Positions 18,764 through 27,503 of a stretch of 64,000 nt of DNA are shown in pieces. The notes under the pieces are model-generated. The model was not told where the DNA came from. It searched no databases and worked only from the letters and a program-made list of their open reading frames with translations. Position 1 is the stretch's first letter. The number at the start of each line of letters is the position of its first letter. A program made the translations under genes and the position numbers. The stretch is from Nitrospira sp. (lineage in GTDB: Bacteria > Nitrospirota > Nitrospiria > Nitrospirales > Nitrospiraceae): the NCBI GenBank assembly GCA_022842445.1, contig JALHPO010000009.1, forward strand, positions 38,608 to 102,607. Reading direction: 5' to 3'.

Positions 18764-18828
18764 CAAGTTCTCAAGGAGTACCGCATGTCAGCCTGTCAGC
18801 ATGCCTCTTGGTATCCTCAAGGAACACG

Positions 18829-20223
18829 ATGGACGGATCACTAGACGACGACAATCGTCCCGCTTCCTTTGCAGATCCCATCCTGGCGGCCAGACTAGAA
18901 GCCATCAAACAGCTTGCCGGCGGCTTGACCGACCGCGTGGCTGTCATGGATCGCAGTTTCAATGTGATCTATGCGAACGAGTCGGCCTGGTCATCGGCTT
19001 CTACCAGGAGCTCCGACGGCCGCCGGGCTAAGTGTTACGAAGCCTTCGCCCATCGAACCGATCCCTGTGGGACCTGCCTGGCCGTCAAAGTATTCGATGC
19101 TCCGGACGTTCAGTCAGTCTCCTGCCACAGCGGAGGCGACGGCACGGCTTGCGGCATGCACCAGGCCTTTCCGCTTGCCTCAGACCGGGGCGACATCGGC
19201 TCTATGCTGGTGTTGTTCAAGGACGAGCCCTGTCAGGAACTGCCAAATGTTGCGTCTGTTCCGGAAAAGCAGACGCTTCCGGCGGTGCGGGAGTCCTTGG
19301 GTGAGTTGATCGGCCGGAGTCCGGCCATGCAGCAACTGTTCGGCATGACCATTCTTATCGCGGACAGCGCGGGCACGGTCCTGATCCAGGGCGAGAGCGG
19401 AACAGGCAAAGAAGTCCTTGCCAGGACGATTCATGCCTTGAGCCGACGGAATGAGAAGCCGTTCATCGTCGTCGATTGCGGCGCGTTGCCGGAGACGCTG
19501 CTCGAAAGCGAGTTGTTCGGCCATGTGAAGGGAGCCTTCACCGGGGCGGTCGCGGATAAGCGGGGTCTGTTCGAAGAGGCCGACGGAGGAACGATCTTCC
19601 TTGATGAGGTTGCCGATACGACGCCGGTGTTCCAGGCCAAGTTGCTGCGCGTGCTCCAAGAAGGCGAGATCAAGCGGGTCGGTGGGGCCAGACCGATCTC
19701 GGTCGATGTGCGGGTCATCTCCGCAGCGAACAAGGACCTGGCCGAACTGGTCAAAGCCAAGTTGTTTCGCCAGGACCTCTACTACCGGTTGGCGGTCTTG
19801 CCGCTGTACCTCCCGCCGCTCCGGGAACGGCGAGAAGATATCCCGCTGTTGGTCAAGCATTTCGTCGCCGTGTCCTGTGGCCGGCACCGTCAGACAGTCC
19901 GGCATGTCGCTGAACGAACGATGCGGGCATTATGCAACGCGCCATGGCCGGGCAATATCCGGGAATTACAGCACACCATCGAGCGGGCTGTCGTCACGAC
20001 GACCGGACCGAATCTCATGTGCAACGACATCAATGCTCTGGAACCGAGAGACGAGCCGAAAGACCTTCGATCAGCCGCCCGTGAAGCCGTGTCGCGCAGC
20101 GAACGGGCGAGTATTCTTGATGCGCTCAAGAAAACCAACGGCAATCGAGTGAAAGCGGCCAAGCTGCTCAAGATCAGCCGGGCGAATCTCTACAACAAAC
20201 TGCGCGACTATTCTATTCAATAA
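18829..20223 (+). CDS. PAS-domain sigma-54-dependent activator
   Basis: A 464-residue enhancer-binding protein without a receiver domain. The N-terminal PAS-like sensor (residues 20-130) is rich in cysteines: KCYEAF, DPCGTC, SCH and ACGMH, a pattern seen in redox- or metal-responsive PAS domains. The AAA+ core has GESGTGKE, a canonical GAFTGA loop and FLDEVADT. The C-terminal Fis-type helix-turn-helix ends NRVKAAKLLKISRANLYNKL. AAGGA precedes ATG 18829; a TTG 21 bases earlier is less likely. It lies directly upstream of the multicopper oxidase, which has a sigma-54 promoter candidate, so it is the natural regulator of that gene. Confidence 0.93.
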   Translation: MDGSLDDDNRPASFADPILAARLEAIKQLAGGLTDRVAVMDRSFNVIYANESAWSSASTRSSDGRRAKCYEAFAHRTDPCGTCLAVKVFDAPDVQSVSCHSGGDGTACGMHQAFPLASDRGDIGSMLVLFKDEPCQELPNVASVPEKQTLPAVRESLGELIGRSPAMQQLFGMTILIADSAGTVLIQGESGTGKEVLARTIHALSRRNEKPFIVVDCGALPETLLESELFGHVKGAFTGAVADKRGLFEEADGGTIFLDEVADTTPVFQAKLLRVLQEGEIKRVGGARPISVDVRVISAANKDLAELVKAKLFRQDLYYRLAVLPLYLPPLRERREDIPLLVKHFVAVSCGRHRQTVRHVAERTMRALCNAPWPGNIRELQHTIERAVVTTTGPNLMCNDINALEPRDEPKDLRSAAREAVSRSERASILDALKKTNGNRVKAAKLLKISRANLYNKLRDYSIQ

Positions 20224-20262
20224 CCCCTTCATCTGTCCCTCTTCACCCCATTCCGTGGCAAG

Positions 20263-20286
20263 CGCTGTCCATTTATTTAGACAGCG
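20263..20286. promoter_or_regulatory. Palindrome, possible upstream activator site
   Basis: CGCTGTC-N10-GACAGCG is a perfect 7-bp inverted repeat, 181 bases before the sigma-54 element at 20444. Its position suits an enhancer for the activator encoded just upstream. It could also be a transcript-end hairpin, but no T run follows. Confidence 0.5.
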
Positions 20287-20443
20287 GAACGTATTGGAAT
20301 CTCGCGCTGAGTAGCTGCTCTCCTGTGTGAGCCTTGTATCTCTGTGGATTTTTTCACCAGCTCCGGCGTGGGTACGTTTGGGCCAGTCTCGCAATTGCCG
20401 CTCCTGCCAATGGGATTCTTCATGTTGTGATTCAGTAGAAGCG

Positions 20444-20459
20444 CGGCACGAAGGTTGCG
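20444..20459 (+). promoter_or_regulatory. Candidate sigma-54 promoter of the multicopper oxidase
   Basis: CGGCAC-GAAGG-TTGCG differs from the TGGCAC-N5-TTGCA consensus only at the two outermost bases. GG and GC are exactly 12 apart. Transcription from here would give a leader of about 235 bases before the ATG at 20706. Confidence 0.7.
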
Positions 20460-20469
20460 CTATCGCTGG

Positions 20470-20705
20470 GCTGCTGGTGAGGGTGTGGGTGATTTTGGAC
20501 CGGCCTCCGAATGACCCATTTCCTTCGCAAGAAGGAGCCCTTCACCAGCTCTATCCCACTGTGATCTAGGCCGGAAGGCAGTCGGAGGCCGGTTCTCTAC
20601 ATACTGTGAACGTAGGAACCGCGAGAGCGCAGACAAGGGCGACGAGACCCTGCCATCGTTAACCATCCCGCCGCACAAGGCGGGCCTATCGGGAGGAGGC
20701 CGTGT
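20470..20705 (+). promoter_or_regulatory. Structured 5' leader of the multicopper oxidase
   Basis: Inside the expected leader ACCGGCCTCCGA (20499-20510) is the exact complement of TCGGAGGCCGGT (20582-20593). Between them lies a small hairpin TCCTTC-GCAA-GAAGGA (20521-20536) with a GNRA tetraloop. The leader ends with GGGAGGAGG before the ATG. The fold could control translation or stability; I do not recognise a known riboswitch. Confidence 0.5.
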
Positions 20706-23700
20706 ATGAGATCGTTACTAGTTGAATCACACCATAGGGGAAGGACAACCAGCTTCGGACTGATGCTGCTGAGTCTGTTGTTCACGGGCAGTCTGGTCGT
20801 GGCGCCGATCGGGCTGGCCGCAGAGCGGCACAGTCACGACGGAAGCGCGGACCAGGCGTCAGCGGAGAAGGTCATTTATCGCGAAGGCGGGCCGACGCTG
20901 CACGACCGTATGATGCAGGAAGTGAAGCGGCAGCAGGAATATGTCGGCCAGAAGGGTGGATACAGCTCCGGGGCGGATAGCCACATGCTTCAACAGGGCG
21001 TGTTGCTGGTGGCAGAAGATCCGGCCAAGGTCGCCGTCGGGGTCGGACCTCGCTGTCCCTCGAATGTTCCGGTGAAGGAGTATCACGTTTCGGCGATCAA
21101 CATCGAAATCACGCTCAGCCGGTTTCTCGACTATTTCCCCGGCTATATGTACGTGCTGTCGGAGAACGTCGAGAAGGCGAGAGCCGAGGAAACGGCGAAT
21201 CGGGACGCGCGGGAGAAGGACAACGATCCCGGCGCCGTGTCGAACGGGTTGCAGGGCGATGTGATCCAGCCGCTCGTCATCAGGGCCAATCAGGGGGATT
21301 GCCTCAAGCTGACGCTTCATAACCAGATCAACGATGAACCGACGAATCTCGTCATTAACGGGTCCGCCATGGTGGTGGCGGCAACGGGCAAGCCGGCGAC
21401 TCCGTCGAATCCGGATGCCACGGTGGCGGCGGGCGGACAGCAGACCTTCGAATGGTTCATTCAGCCTGATACGCAGGAAGGCGCGCGATTTTTCCGCTCG
21501 CATGCCTCGCGCGAGCAGTTCAATCAGGGTTTGATCGGCATGCTCGTCGTGGAGCCGCGGGGCTCGCGCTATCTCAGCCCGTTCGACGGGAAGCCGATGG
21601 CGAGCGGCTGGGAAGCCATGATCGAAGATCCGAAGGGAGCGGACTTCCGCGAGTTCGCGATCTTCTATCACGAGGCCGGCGATGAAGCCTTCCGGCTCCT
21701 GAACAAGAAGAGTGAAATGCTGCCGCAGCGGGATCCCCACACCGATTCCTATCGTCCCGGCGCGCGGCTGCTGAACTACCGGAGCGAGCCGCACGGCACG
21801 CGCATCGAGCTTCAGGCCCATCTGGGGTTCTATGGCGACGAGTCCATGGCGTACGGGTCCTATACGTTCGGCGATCCGGCGACGACGATTCCCCGGTCCT
21901 ACCTCGGCGATCCGGCCAAATTCCGGATGGCGGGCGGCTCGGAAATCGTACACTCACATCACCTGCATGGCGGGTCCATCCGCTGGGCGCGCCAGCCGGG
22001 GATCAGCCAGCTCGATTTCTCGCTATCGAAGAACGGGCCGGTGAAGTTCCCGCAGATCAGCGACACTTCGGACCGGTTGGACGTGCAGTCCATTGGGCCG
22101 ACGGAGGTCTATGATCAGGTCATTGAGGGAGGGTCGGGAGGTCTGCAAGCCCTGGCCGGTGAGTTTGTGTTTCATTGCCACATTCCGCAACATTATGTAA
22201 CGGGGATGTGGGGGTTCTGGCGCGTCTACAACACGCTGCAAGCGCCGGGGTTCCAGACCGACGTGATGAAGCCGCTTGTCGAACTGCCGGATCGTATCGG
22301 CAAGATCAAGCCGGGCATTCCATCCGACACACTCGTCGGCACGACGGTGGATTGGTACGGCGGGAAGAAGTACGAGATCACCAAGGACAAGACCGATTGG
22401 AAGGCTGATCCGGTCAAGGTCTCCATCAAGGACTGGGTGGAGATGATGCTCACGCCGCAGGGGAAGCCCGGCAAGAAGAACACGGAGAAAGAACAGACGT
22501 TGGCCTACGATGCAACCGTCAACGACTGGGCGTGGGACGGGCAGAAGGCCATGAGCGAACCCGAAACGATGTATGAGTGGGTCAACTACAAGTCGGCGAC
22601 GCCGGGCAAGCGGCAAGCGATTCTCTTCGATGCCCAGACCGGCAAGATCGCCTGGCCGTGGCTGCGGCCGCACCTGGGCCGGCGCGTGCCTTTCTCGCCG
22701 AGTCACAGCGGGGCGCCGTGGCTTGAGCCGATCCATCGCCGCGACGACGGCAGCAATTCCACCGAGCCGCCGAGGCCGGGCGAACAGGGCCCCTGGAGCC
22801 TCTGTCCGGAGGGCGCGCCGCGGAAGTATTTCAACATCCATGCGATCACCTTGCCCATCACGCTCAAAAAGGCGACGGCCAAGACGCCGGCGATCGTGGA
22901 TCCGGACGGCATGCTCTACGTGTTGCATGAAGAAGAGCAGGAGGTGCGGAAGAATCACGCCAAGCAGATGCCACTTGTGATCCGCGGCAACGTGCAGGAT
23001 TGCATCGACGTTGTCTATAAGAGCGAATTGAAAGACGATCAGCGGCAAGGGTTCTCCAGTAAGACGAACCTGCACCCGCACATGTTCCAGTTCGATACGC
23101 AAGCGTCGGATGGGCCCATCATCGGATTCTCCTATGAGATGTCGTTGCGGCCCTTCACCATTTTGAAGGACGAACACCCCGGCAAGGGCATGCCTGTGCC
23201 GATGAACACAACGATCGAAGCCGATGCGCCGAAGGGCGCGAGCAGTATCACAGTGAAGGACGCCTCGCGGTATCACCTCAAAACCGAGCTTGGCGTGGGC
23301 ATGGACGAAGTGGGCCGGTTTGAGTCGGCCCGGATCAGCAAGATCGACGGCAACACGATTTCCTTCGAACGGCCGCTCAAGTATGGCCACAAGAAGGGCG
23401 AGATCGTGTCGGTGGAATGGATCAGGGAACGGTGGTATGTGGACGCCGATTTCGGCACCACCTTCTGGCACGACCATGTGTTTGGATTGGATGGCTGGGG
23501 CCACGGCCTCTTTTCCACCTTCATTGCCGAGCCGCCGCGGTCTACCTACCATGACCCGGTGACGGGTAAAGAACTCCGCAGCGGGCCGGTGGCCGACATT
23601 CACACCACCGAGCCGGTGTCCGCCCATATCTCCGGATCGTTCCGCGAGATCGTGACGCAGGTCATGGACTCCAATCCCAGAACGGCGGAGTTGATCACGA

Positions 23701-25463
23701 CCGACAATCCCCAGGCGAGAGTCGGAGCCATCTCCGTGGACGGTACCCCGTCCGCGGTCTATCCGGCCAAGCTCAATCTATCGCCGATGAAGTTCCTGAA
23801 CGGCGGGGAAGCCACGACGGGGAGCGGCTACAACATGCGTGTGGAGCCCTTGTCGGTGCGGTTGGCGAACAATCCAGATCCGTCGCAGTTGTTCAGCAGC
23901 CGGATTCACGGTGATCCTGAGACGCCGATGTTGCGGGCATACCTGGGCGATCCGGTGGTGGTCAGGCTGCTCGAAGGGTCGGCCAATGAAGTTCATTCCT
24001 GGCACATCAGCGGTCATTGGTTCCCGATGGAGCGCTACAGCAAGAACTCCATCCCGCGCAGCACACTGCACGTGGTGATCGGAGAGCGGTACGACGCGGC
24101 CATTCCCGCGGCAGGAGGGCCACAGCAGATGGCGGGCGACTATCTGTACTACAGCGGCCGCGCGTCGCACTTTGCCGAAGGCAGCTGGGGCCTGTTCAGA
24201 GTCATGGACAAGGCTGATGCGTCCTTGCAGCCGCTGCCGGGGCGAAGCGCAATTCCGGAGTCGGCCAAGTCTGTCTGTCCGGCCGATGCGCCGGTGAAGA
24301 GTTTCAACGTGTCCGCTATCGACAAGACGATCCGCTACAACAAGGGAACGCCCGGTGTGATGGAAGTGGACCTGGAGCGGAAGATGGTGTTGGGCAATGA
24401 GAGCGGCAAGATGTACGTGCTCGAAGGCGAGAAGACGAAGGTAGCCTCGGGCAGTCTCGAGCCGAGTCCGTTGACCTTGCACGTCAACGTGGGTGATTGC
24501 ATCAAGGTCAATCTCAAGAACGAGATGGCTAAGGATCGGGCCGGATTCCACGTGGACAATCTGGCCTTCGACCCTAAGGAATCGATGGGCATCAATGCAG
24601 GCAACAATCCCGGCGACCAGACGGTCGCGCCGGGACAACGCCGGACCTACACGTTCTACGCCCATCCGGAATTCGGGGAGAACGCCGCCCTGATTCAGGA
24701 TTGGGGCAACGTGATCGAGAACCCTCGAAACGGGCTGTTCGGGGCGATCATTATCGGCCCGAGGGGATCGCAGTATCGCGATCCGGTGACCGGCGAAGAT
24801 TTAGCCCAGAAGAGTTCGTGGCGGGCGGACGTGATGATTGACCGTAGCCTGCCGGGGAATGAACAGCGGAAGAACTACCGGTCGTTCGCGCTGCTGTTCC
24901 AGGACGAAGACAACATCATCGGCACCAGCTTCATGCCGTATATTCAAAAAGTGGCCGGCGTGACGGCGGTGAACTATCGGTCGGAGCCGACCGATTATCG
25001 AACCGAAAAAGGCTGTGCCTACAGTGAAGTATTCGCCTGCGTCAAGGCAGGGGACCAGCCGGTTACGCCGACCATTGCGGCGCATCTCGGCGATCCGGTC
25101 GTCATTCACGTACTGGGCGCCTTCAGCGAGCAGGTCCAACTGTTCAGCGTGTCGGGTCATGAATGGAAACATGAGCCGTACCTGGCTGGAGCGGATCTCG
25201 TGAGCACCATGGAATTTGGCGGGTCCGAGGTCATCAACGCCTGGCTGCACGGCGGAGCCGGCGGGCCCAACGGTATTCCCGGCGATTATCTCTGGCTCAA
25301 CCAGCGTCCGGGGTATCTCGATGCCGGGCACTGGGGCATGTTGAAGGTCCTGGATCGGGACAGTCGGACGATCCTGCCGTTGGACAAACAGGTTCCGGCG
25401 ACACAACGGGCCGAGGAGGAGCATCCGTCCCAGTCCATACCGGTATCGATGAAGGCCGACTAG
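20706..25463 (+). CDS. Giant six-cupredoxin multicopper oxidase
   Basis: A 1585-residue exported multicopper oxidase (signal peptide about residues 1-39). It contains three repeats starting at the CP-x-x-x-P-x-K segments near residues 116, 699 and 1189, each about 450-500 residues and two cupredoxin domains long. Copper ligands visible: HSHHLH (416-421) and HCHIPQHYVTGM (490-501: type 1 Cys491, His496, Met501) in repeat 1; HPH (790-792), HDH (922-924) and HSWHISGH (1097-1104) in repeat 2; repeat 3 has lost equivalent residues. Large oxidases of this kind include the Mn(II) oxidases MnxG and MofA, so metal oxidation is a reasonable hypothesis, not proven. A copper-protein operon follows and a sigma-54 regulator precedes it. 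Confidence 0.9.
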   Translation: MRSLLVESHHRGRTTSFGLMLLSLLFTGSLVVAPIGLAAERHSHDGSADQASAEKVIYREGGPTLHDRMMQEVKRQQEYVGQKGGYSSGADSHMLQQGVLLVAEDPAKVAVGVGPRCPSNVPVKEYHVSAINIEITLSRFLDYFPGYMYVLSENVEKARAEETANRDAREKDNDPGAVSNGLQGDVIQPLVIRANQGDCLKLTLHNQINDEPTNLVINGSAMVVAATGKPATPSNPDATVAAGGQQTFEWFIQPDTQEGARFFRSHASREQFNQGLIGMLVVEPRGSRYLSPFDGKPMASGWEAMIEDPKGADFREFAIFYHEAGDEAFRLLNKKSEMLPQRDPHTDSYRPGARLLNYRSEPHGTRIELQAHLGFYGDESMAYGSYTFGDPATTIPRSYLGDPAKFRMAGGSEIVHSHHLHGGSIRWARQPGISQLDFSLSKNGPVKFPQISDTSDRLDVQSIGPTEVYDQVIEGGSGGLQALAGEFVFHCHIPQHYVTGMWGFWRVYNTLQAPGFQTDVMKPLVELPDRIGKIKPGIPSDTLVGTTVDWYGGKKYEITKDKTDWKADPVKVSIKDWVEMMLTPQGKPGKKNTEKEQTLAYDATVNDWAWDGQKAMSEPETMYEWVNYKSATPGKRQAILFDAQTGKIAWPWLRPHLGRRVPFSPSHSGAPWLEPIHRRDDGSNSTEPPRPGEQGPWSLCPEGAPRKYFNIHAITLPITLKKATAKTPAIVDPDGMLYVLHEEEQEVRKNHAKQMPLVIRGNVQDCIDVVYKSELKDDQRQGFSSKTNLHPHMFQFDTQASDGPIIGFSYEMSLRPFTILKDEHPGKGMPVPMNTTIEADAPKGASSITVKDASRYHLKTELGVGMDEVGRFESARISKIDGNTISFERPLKYGHKKGEIVSVEWIRERWYVDADFGTTFWHDHVFGLDGWGHGLFSTFIAEPPRSTYHDPVTGKELRSGPVADIHTTEPVSAHISGSFREIVTQVMDSNPRTAELITTDNPQARVGAISVDGTPSAVYPAKLNLSPMKFLNGGEATTGSGYNMRVEPLSVRLANNPDPSQLFSSRIHGDPETPMLRAYLGDPVVVRLLEGSANEVHSWHISGHWFPMERYSKNSIPRSTLHVVIGERYDAAIPAAGGPQQMAGDYLYYSGRASHFAEGSWGLFRVMDKADASLQPLPGRSAIPESAKSVCPADAPVKSFNVSAIDKTIRYNKGTPGVMEVDLERKMVLGNESGKMYVLEGEKTKVASGSLEPSPLTLHVNVGDCIKVNLKNEMAKDRAGFHVDNLAFDPKESMGINAGNNPGDQTVAPGQRRTYTFYAHPEFGENAALIQDWGNVIENPRNGLFGAIIIGPRGSQYRDPVTGEDLAQKSSWRADVMIDRSLPGNEQRKNYRSFALLFQDEDNIIGTSFMPYIQKVAGVTAVNYRSEPTDYRTEKGCAYSEVFACVKAGDQPVTPTIAAHLGDPVVIHVLGAFSEQVQLFSVSGHEWKHEPYLAGADLVSTMEFGGSEVINAWLHGGAGGPNGIPGDYLWLNQRPGYLDAGHWGMLKVLDRDSRTILPLDKQVPATQRAEEEHPSQSIPVSMKAD

Positions 25464-25488
25464 TCTCGGTTGGAAACCGGTGAAAAGG

Positions 25489-25534
25489 ACGGGGGAACCG
25501 GGCAGGTGAGGGCCTGGTTCCCCCGTTTCTTTGT
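25489..25534 (+). terminator. Rho-independent terminator after the multicopper oxidase
   Basis: ACGGGGGAACC (25489-25499) pairs with GGTTCCCCCGT (25516-25526), an 11-bp GC-rich stem followed by TTTCTTTG. It ends the oxidase transcript, so the following genes probably need their own promoter or read-through. Confidence 0.8.
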
Positions 25535-25587
25535 CCGGTGTGGCTTGCGGCAGGCCCGTGCGATACTGTAGAACCCATCCAGCAGCT

Positions 25588-26211
25588 ATGTGGCAACGCG
25601 TATGTGTTCTCGGACCTCTGGTTTGGCTGATGTCTATTCCCATCGGGGGGGTGGCACAGCAGGCGGCGGCGATTGATTTTTCCGCCGAGCGCATCGTCAA
25701 GAACGAACAGTCCTCCGTGACGGCTCATGTCAATGCCAAGGATGACCGCTGGCGGTTCGAATTCATGCAACCGCAAGGAGGCGCCAGCATCATCATTGTG
25801 CGAATGGACTCCCGGACATCCTGGCTCATTTTGTCCAAGCGGCGGCAATATCTTGAGGTGCCGGTCGAGAAAGACCATCGATTGGTGGTGAGCGAGAGGA
25901 TGGAAGGAGAAGTCTCGCGGGAATTCATCGGCGATGAAATCCTGAACGGCTATCCCACCGAGTTGTTCGAAGTGACGGTTGCAGAAAACGGAGTAACTCG
26001 GCAATACTATCGATGGGTGACCAAGGTTCAGCGGTTTCCAGTTAAGACGGTGAGCAAGCAAGGCAGGTGGTCGGAGGAGTTTCGGCGGCTGATCTTCACC
26101 GAACAGTCTCCGTTCTTGTTTGAGCTTCCACGTCGGCTGGATCGGGCCAATCCGCCGATGGAGGTACAACCGTCGGCGAACGACATGCGGATGAAGGAGG
26201 GATACCAATGA
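25588..26211 (+). CDS. Exported protein, outer-membrane lipoprotein-sorting-like fold, unknown
   Basis: From ATG 25588 a 207-residue periplasmic protein with a signal peptide (residues 1-24, ending GGVAQQ). The mature part is beta-rich: AERIVKNEQSSVTAHVNAKD, then WRFEFMQPQGGASIIIVRMD, SWLILSKRRQYLEVPV and YPTELFEVTV. This resembles DUF4412 or LolA-like single-domain proteins that bind hydrophobic ligands, but I cannot assign a family firmly. Its stop overlaps the start of the copper protein gene as ATGA, so the two are translationally coupled. Confidence 0.7.
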   Translation: MWQRVCVLGPLVWLMSIPIGGVAQQAAAIDFSAERIVKNEQSSVTAHVNAKDDRWRFEFMQPQGGASIIIVRMDSRTSWLILSKRRQYLEVPVEKDHRLVVSERMEGEVSREFIGDEILNGYPTELFEVTVAENGVTRQYYRWVTKVQRFPVKTVSKQGRWSEEFRRLIFTEQSPFLFELPRRLDRANPPMEVQPSANDMRMKEGYQ

Positions 26212-26993
26212 AACGACCGATCATGATGGGGTTGTGTCTGGCGGCCTGCGCGCAAGTGGCCATGCCGGCCGGGCTCCAAACGACTGTTCTCGCCTATGAG
26301 TCCAAGACTGTGACCGAGGGCGCTGTGTTGCGTGGAACGGTGACGTTCTCTGGAACGGTGCCGGCTCCCAAAGAATTCGAGATGCGGCGATATCCGGATC
26401 AAGTATTTTGCGGCGCCTTGTCCGATGGCGCCGGGCATCGATTGCTGAAGGAAGTCAATGTCGGAGGGAGCGGAGGACTCAAGGACGTGGTGGTTGTCGT
26501 GGAAGGGGTGCAGAGCGGGAAACCGTTCACCTTTACGGATGCCCAGGTCGAAGCCAACGTCTGCCAGTTCCTTCCTTTCGTCACCGTCGTGAGCGACAAG
26601 CGAGAGTTGACCGTGACGAATCGGGATCCCGTGTCCCACGATATTCAGGGCTATGCCTATGATCAGGCCGGCGTGGATATCGTGTTGCACCGGCCTTCGC
26701 TCAAGGCCACCGGCACGACGGATGTTGTGAATCTCGTCAAGGGGCGAAAAGTGTTCACGATGCAGTGCGGCATGCATCCCTACATGCAGAATTGGGGTTA
26801 TGCGATCGACAACCCGTATTATGCGGTAACGAATCAGGAGGGGGCCTTCGTCATCGGGGATCTGCCGGCCGGCACATATCGTATCAAGGCCTGGCATCCC
26901 GCGTTAGGGGTTCAGGAGCAGGATGTGACGGTGTCGCCCAGCGGGACAGTCACGCTCAATCTTCAGTTCGATTCGAAGCGATCGGCGGAATGA
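26208..26993 (+). CDS. Cupredoxin with C-terminal carboxypeptidase-regulatory-like domain
   Basis: A 261-residue exported protein (signal peptide about 1-29). The type 1 copper set is visible: His144 in DPVSHDIQ, then Cys187, His190 and Met193 in MQCGMHPYM. This matches the plastocyanin pattern Cys-x2-His-x2-Met. Residues 205-255 (EGAFVIGDLPAGTYRIKAWH, then QEQDVTV) form a small beta sandwich typical of CarboxypepD_reg-like domains. It probably moves electrons to or from the neighbouring multicopper oxidase; this is inference from context. GGAGG precedes the ATG, and it overlaps genes on both sides. Confidence 0.8.
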   Translation: MKRPIMMGLCLAACAQVAMPAGLQTTVLAYESKTVTEGAVLRGTVTFSGTVPAPKEFEMRRYPDQVFCGALSDGAGHRLLKEVNVGGSGGLKDVVVVVEGVQSGKPFTFTDAQVEANVCQFLPFVTVVSDKRELTVTNRDPVSHDIQGYAYDQAGVDIVLHRPSLKATGTTDVVNLVKGRKVFTMQCGMHPYMQNWGYAIDNPYYAVTNQEGAFVIGDLPAGTYRIKAWHPALGVQEQDVTVSPSGTVTLNLQFDSKRSAE

Positions 26994-27406
26994 TGCTGAA
27001 CCATCGCTTACGCTTTCTCAGTCTATCGCTCGGTGTCCTCCTGATCGGGACCGTTCCTATTTATGCAGGGTCGCCGAAGGCGATTCAGGATCAGGGCAAG
27101 GAGATGATAAAGGACGCCGAGGAGATGGTGATGCATGGCGGAATGGGCGATGCGAAAGCCATCGTGCACCATTGTGCCGAGGTCACAAAGCACGCGGACG
27201 CCATTCTCAAGGCCTTACCGCCGGCCGATGATCATGGCAAAGAAGCCGCGCCGCATCTGCAGGACGCCATCAAGCACTGCAAACGGGTGGCGGAAATGGG
27301 CGACAAGGTTGATCCCGGTGCCAGTTTAAACCCCGCAGCGAAAGCCCGCGCTGCGGCGAGAGAAGCGATGAAACATCTTGCGGCGATGAAAGACAGCGGG
27401 GCATAG
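26990..27406 (+). CDS. Small His-rich metal-binding protein, SmbP-like
   Basis: From ATG 26990 (second ATG at 26993) a 138-residue exported protein. After the signal peptide (1-26) the mature part is a helical bundle with evenly spaced His and Met: VMHGGMGDAKAIVHHCAEVT, KHADAILKA, DDHGKEAAPHLQDAIKHCK. The pattern resembles SmbP, the small periplasmic copper-binding protein of Nitrosomonas europaea. The start overlaps the stop of the cupredoxin gene, so translation is coupled. It likely buffers or delivers copper for the oxidase and cupredoxin. Family assignment is by resemblance only. Confidence 0.7.
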   Translation: MMLNHRLRFLSLSLGVLLIGTVPIYAGSPKAIQDQGKEMIKDAEEMVMHGGMGDAKAIVHHCAEVTKHADAILKALPPADDHGKEAAPHLQDAIKHCKRVAEMGDKVDPGASLNPAAKARAAAREAMKHLAAMKDSGA

Positions 27407-27415
27407 ACAGGCAAG

Positions 27416-27440
27416 ACGTGAGGGGTGAGGGGTGAAACGT
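27416..27440 (+). repeat. GGGGTGA-rich dispersed repeat, copy 2
   Basis: ACGTGAGGGGTGAGGGGTGA followed by AACGT, starting ten bases after the SmbP-like stop. A partly complementary TTTCACGTCT lies about 40 bases further. Confidence 0.65.
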
Positions 27441-27441
27441 A

Positions 27442-27461
27442 ATACTGTCCAGTATTTTTTT
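27442..27461 (+). terminator. Weak hairpin with T run
   Basis: ATACT-GTCC-AGTAT followed by seven T. The stem is only five AT-rich pairs, but the T run is good. It would end the copper-protein operon. Confidence 0.5.
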
Positions 27462-27503
27462 CCCGAGCCCTTTCACGTCTAAGCTTTTACGTTTCATGAA
27501 ACA

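Noticed and set aside
20470..20705. Leader of the oxidase as a known riboswitch
   Set aside because: The pairing does not match any riboswitch core I can recall, including the manganese-responsive one, so only structure is claimed.
22023..23627. Long minus-strand frame opposite the multicopper oxidase
   Set aside because: The forward frame has clear copper motifs; the reverse frame is an artefact of GC-rich third positions. The same holds for the frames opposite SQR (32685-33950) and the RND pump (37941-39170).
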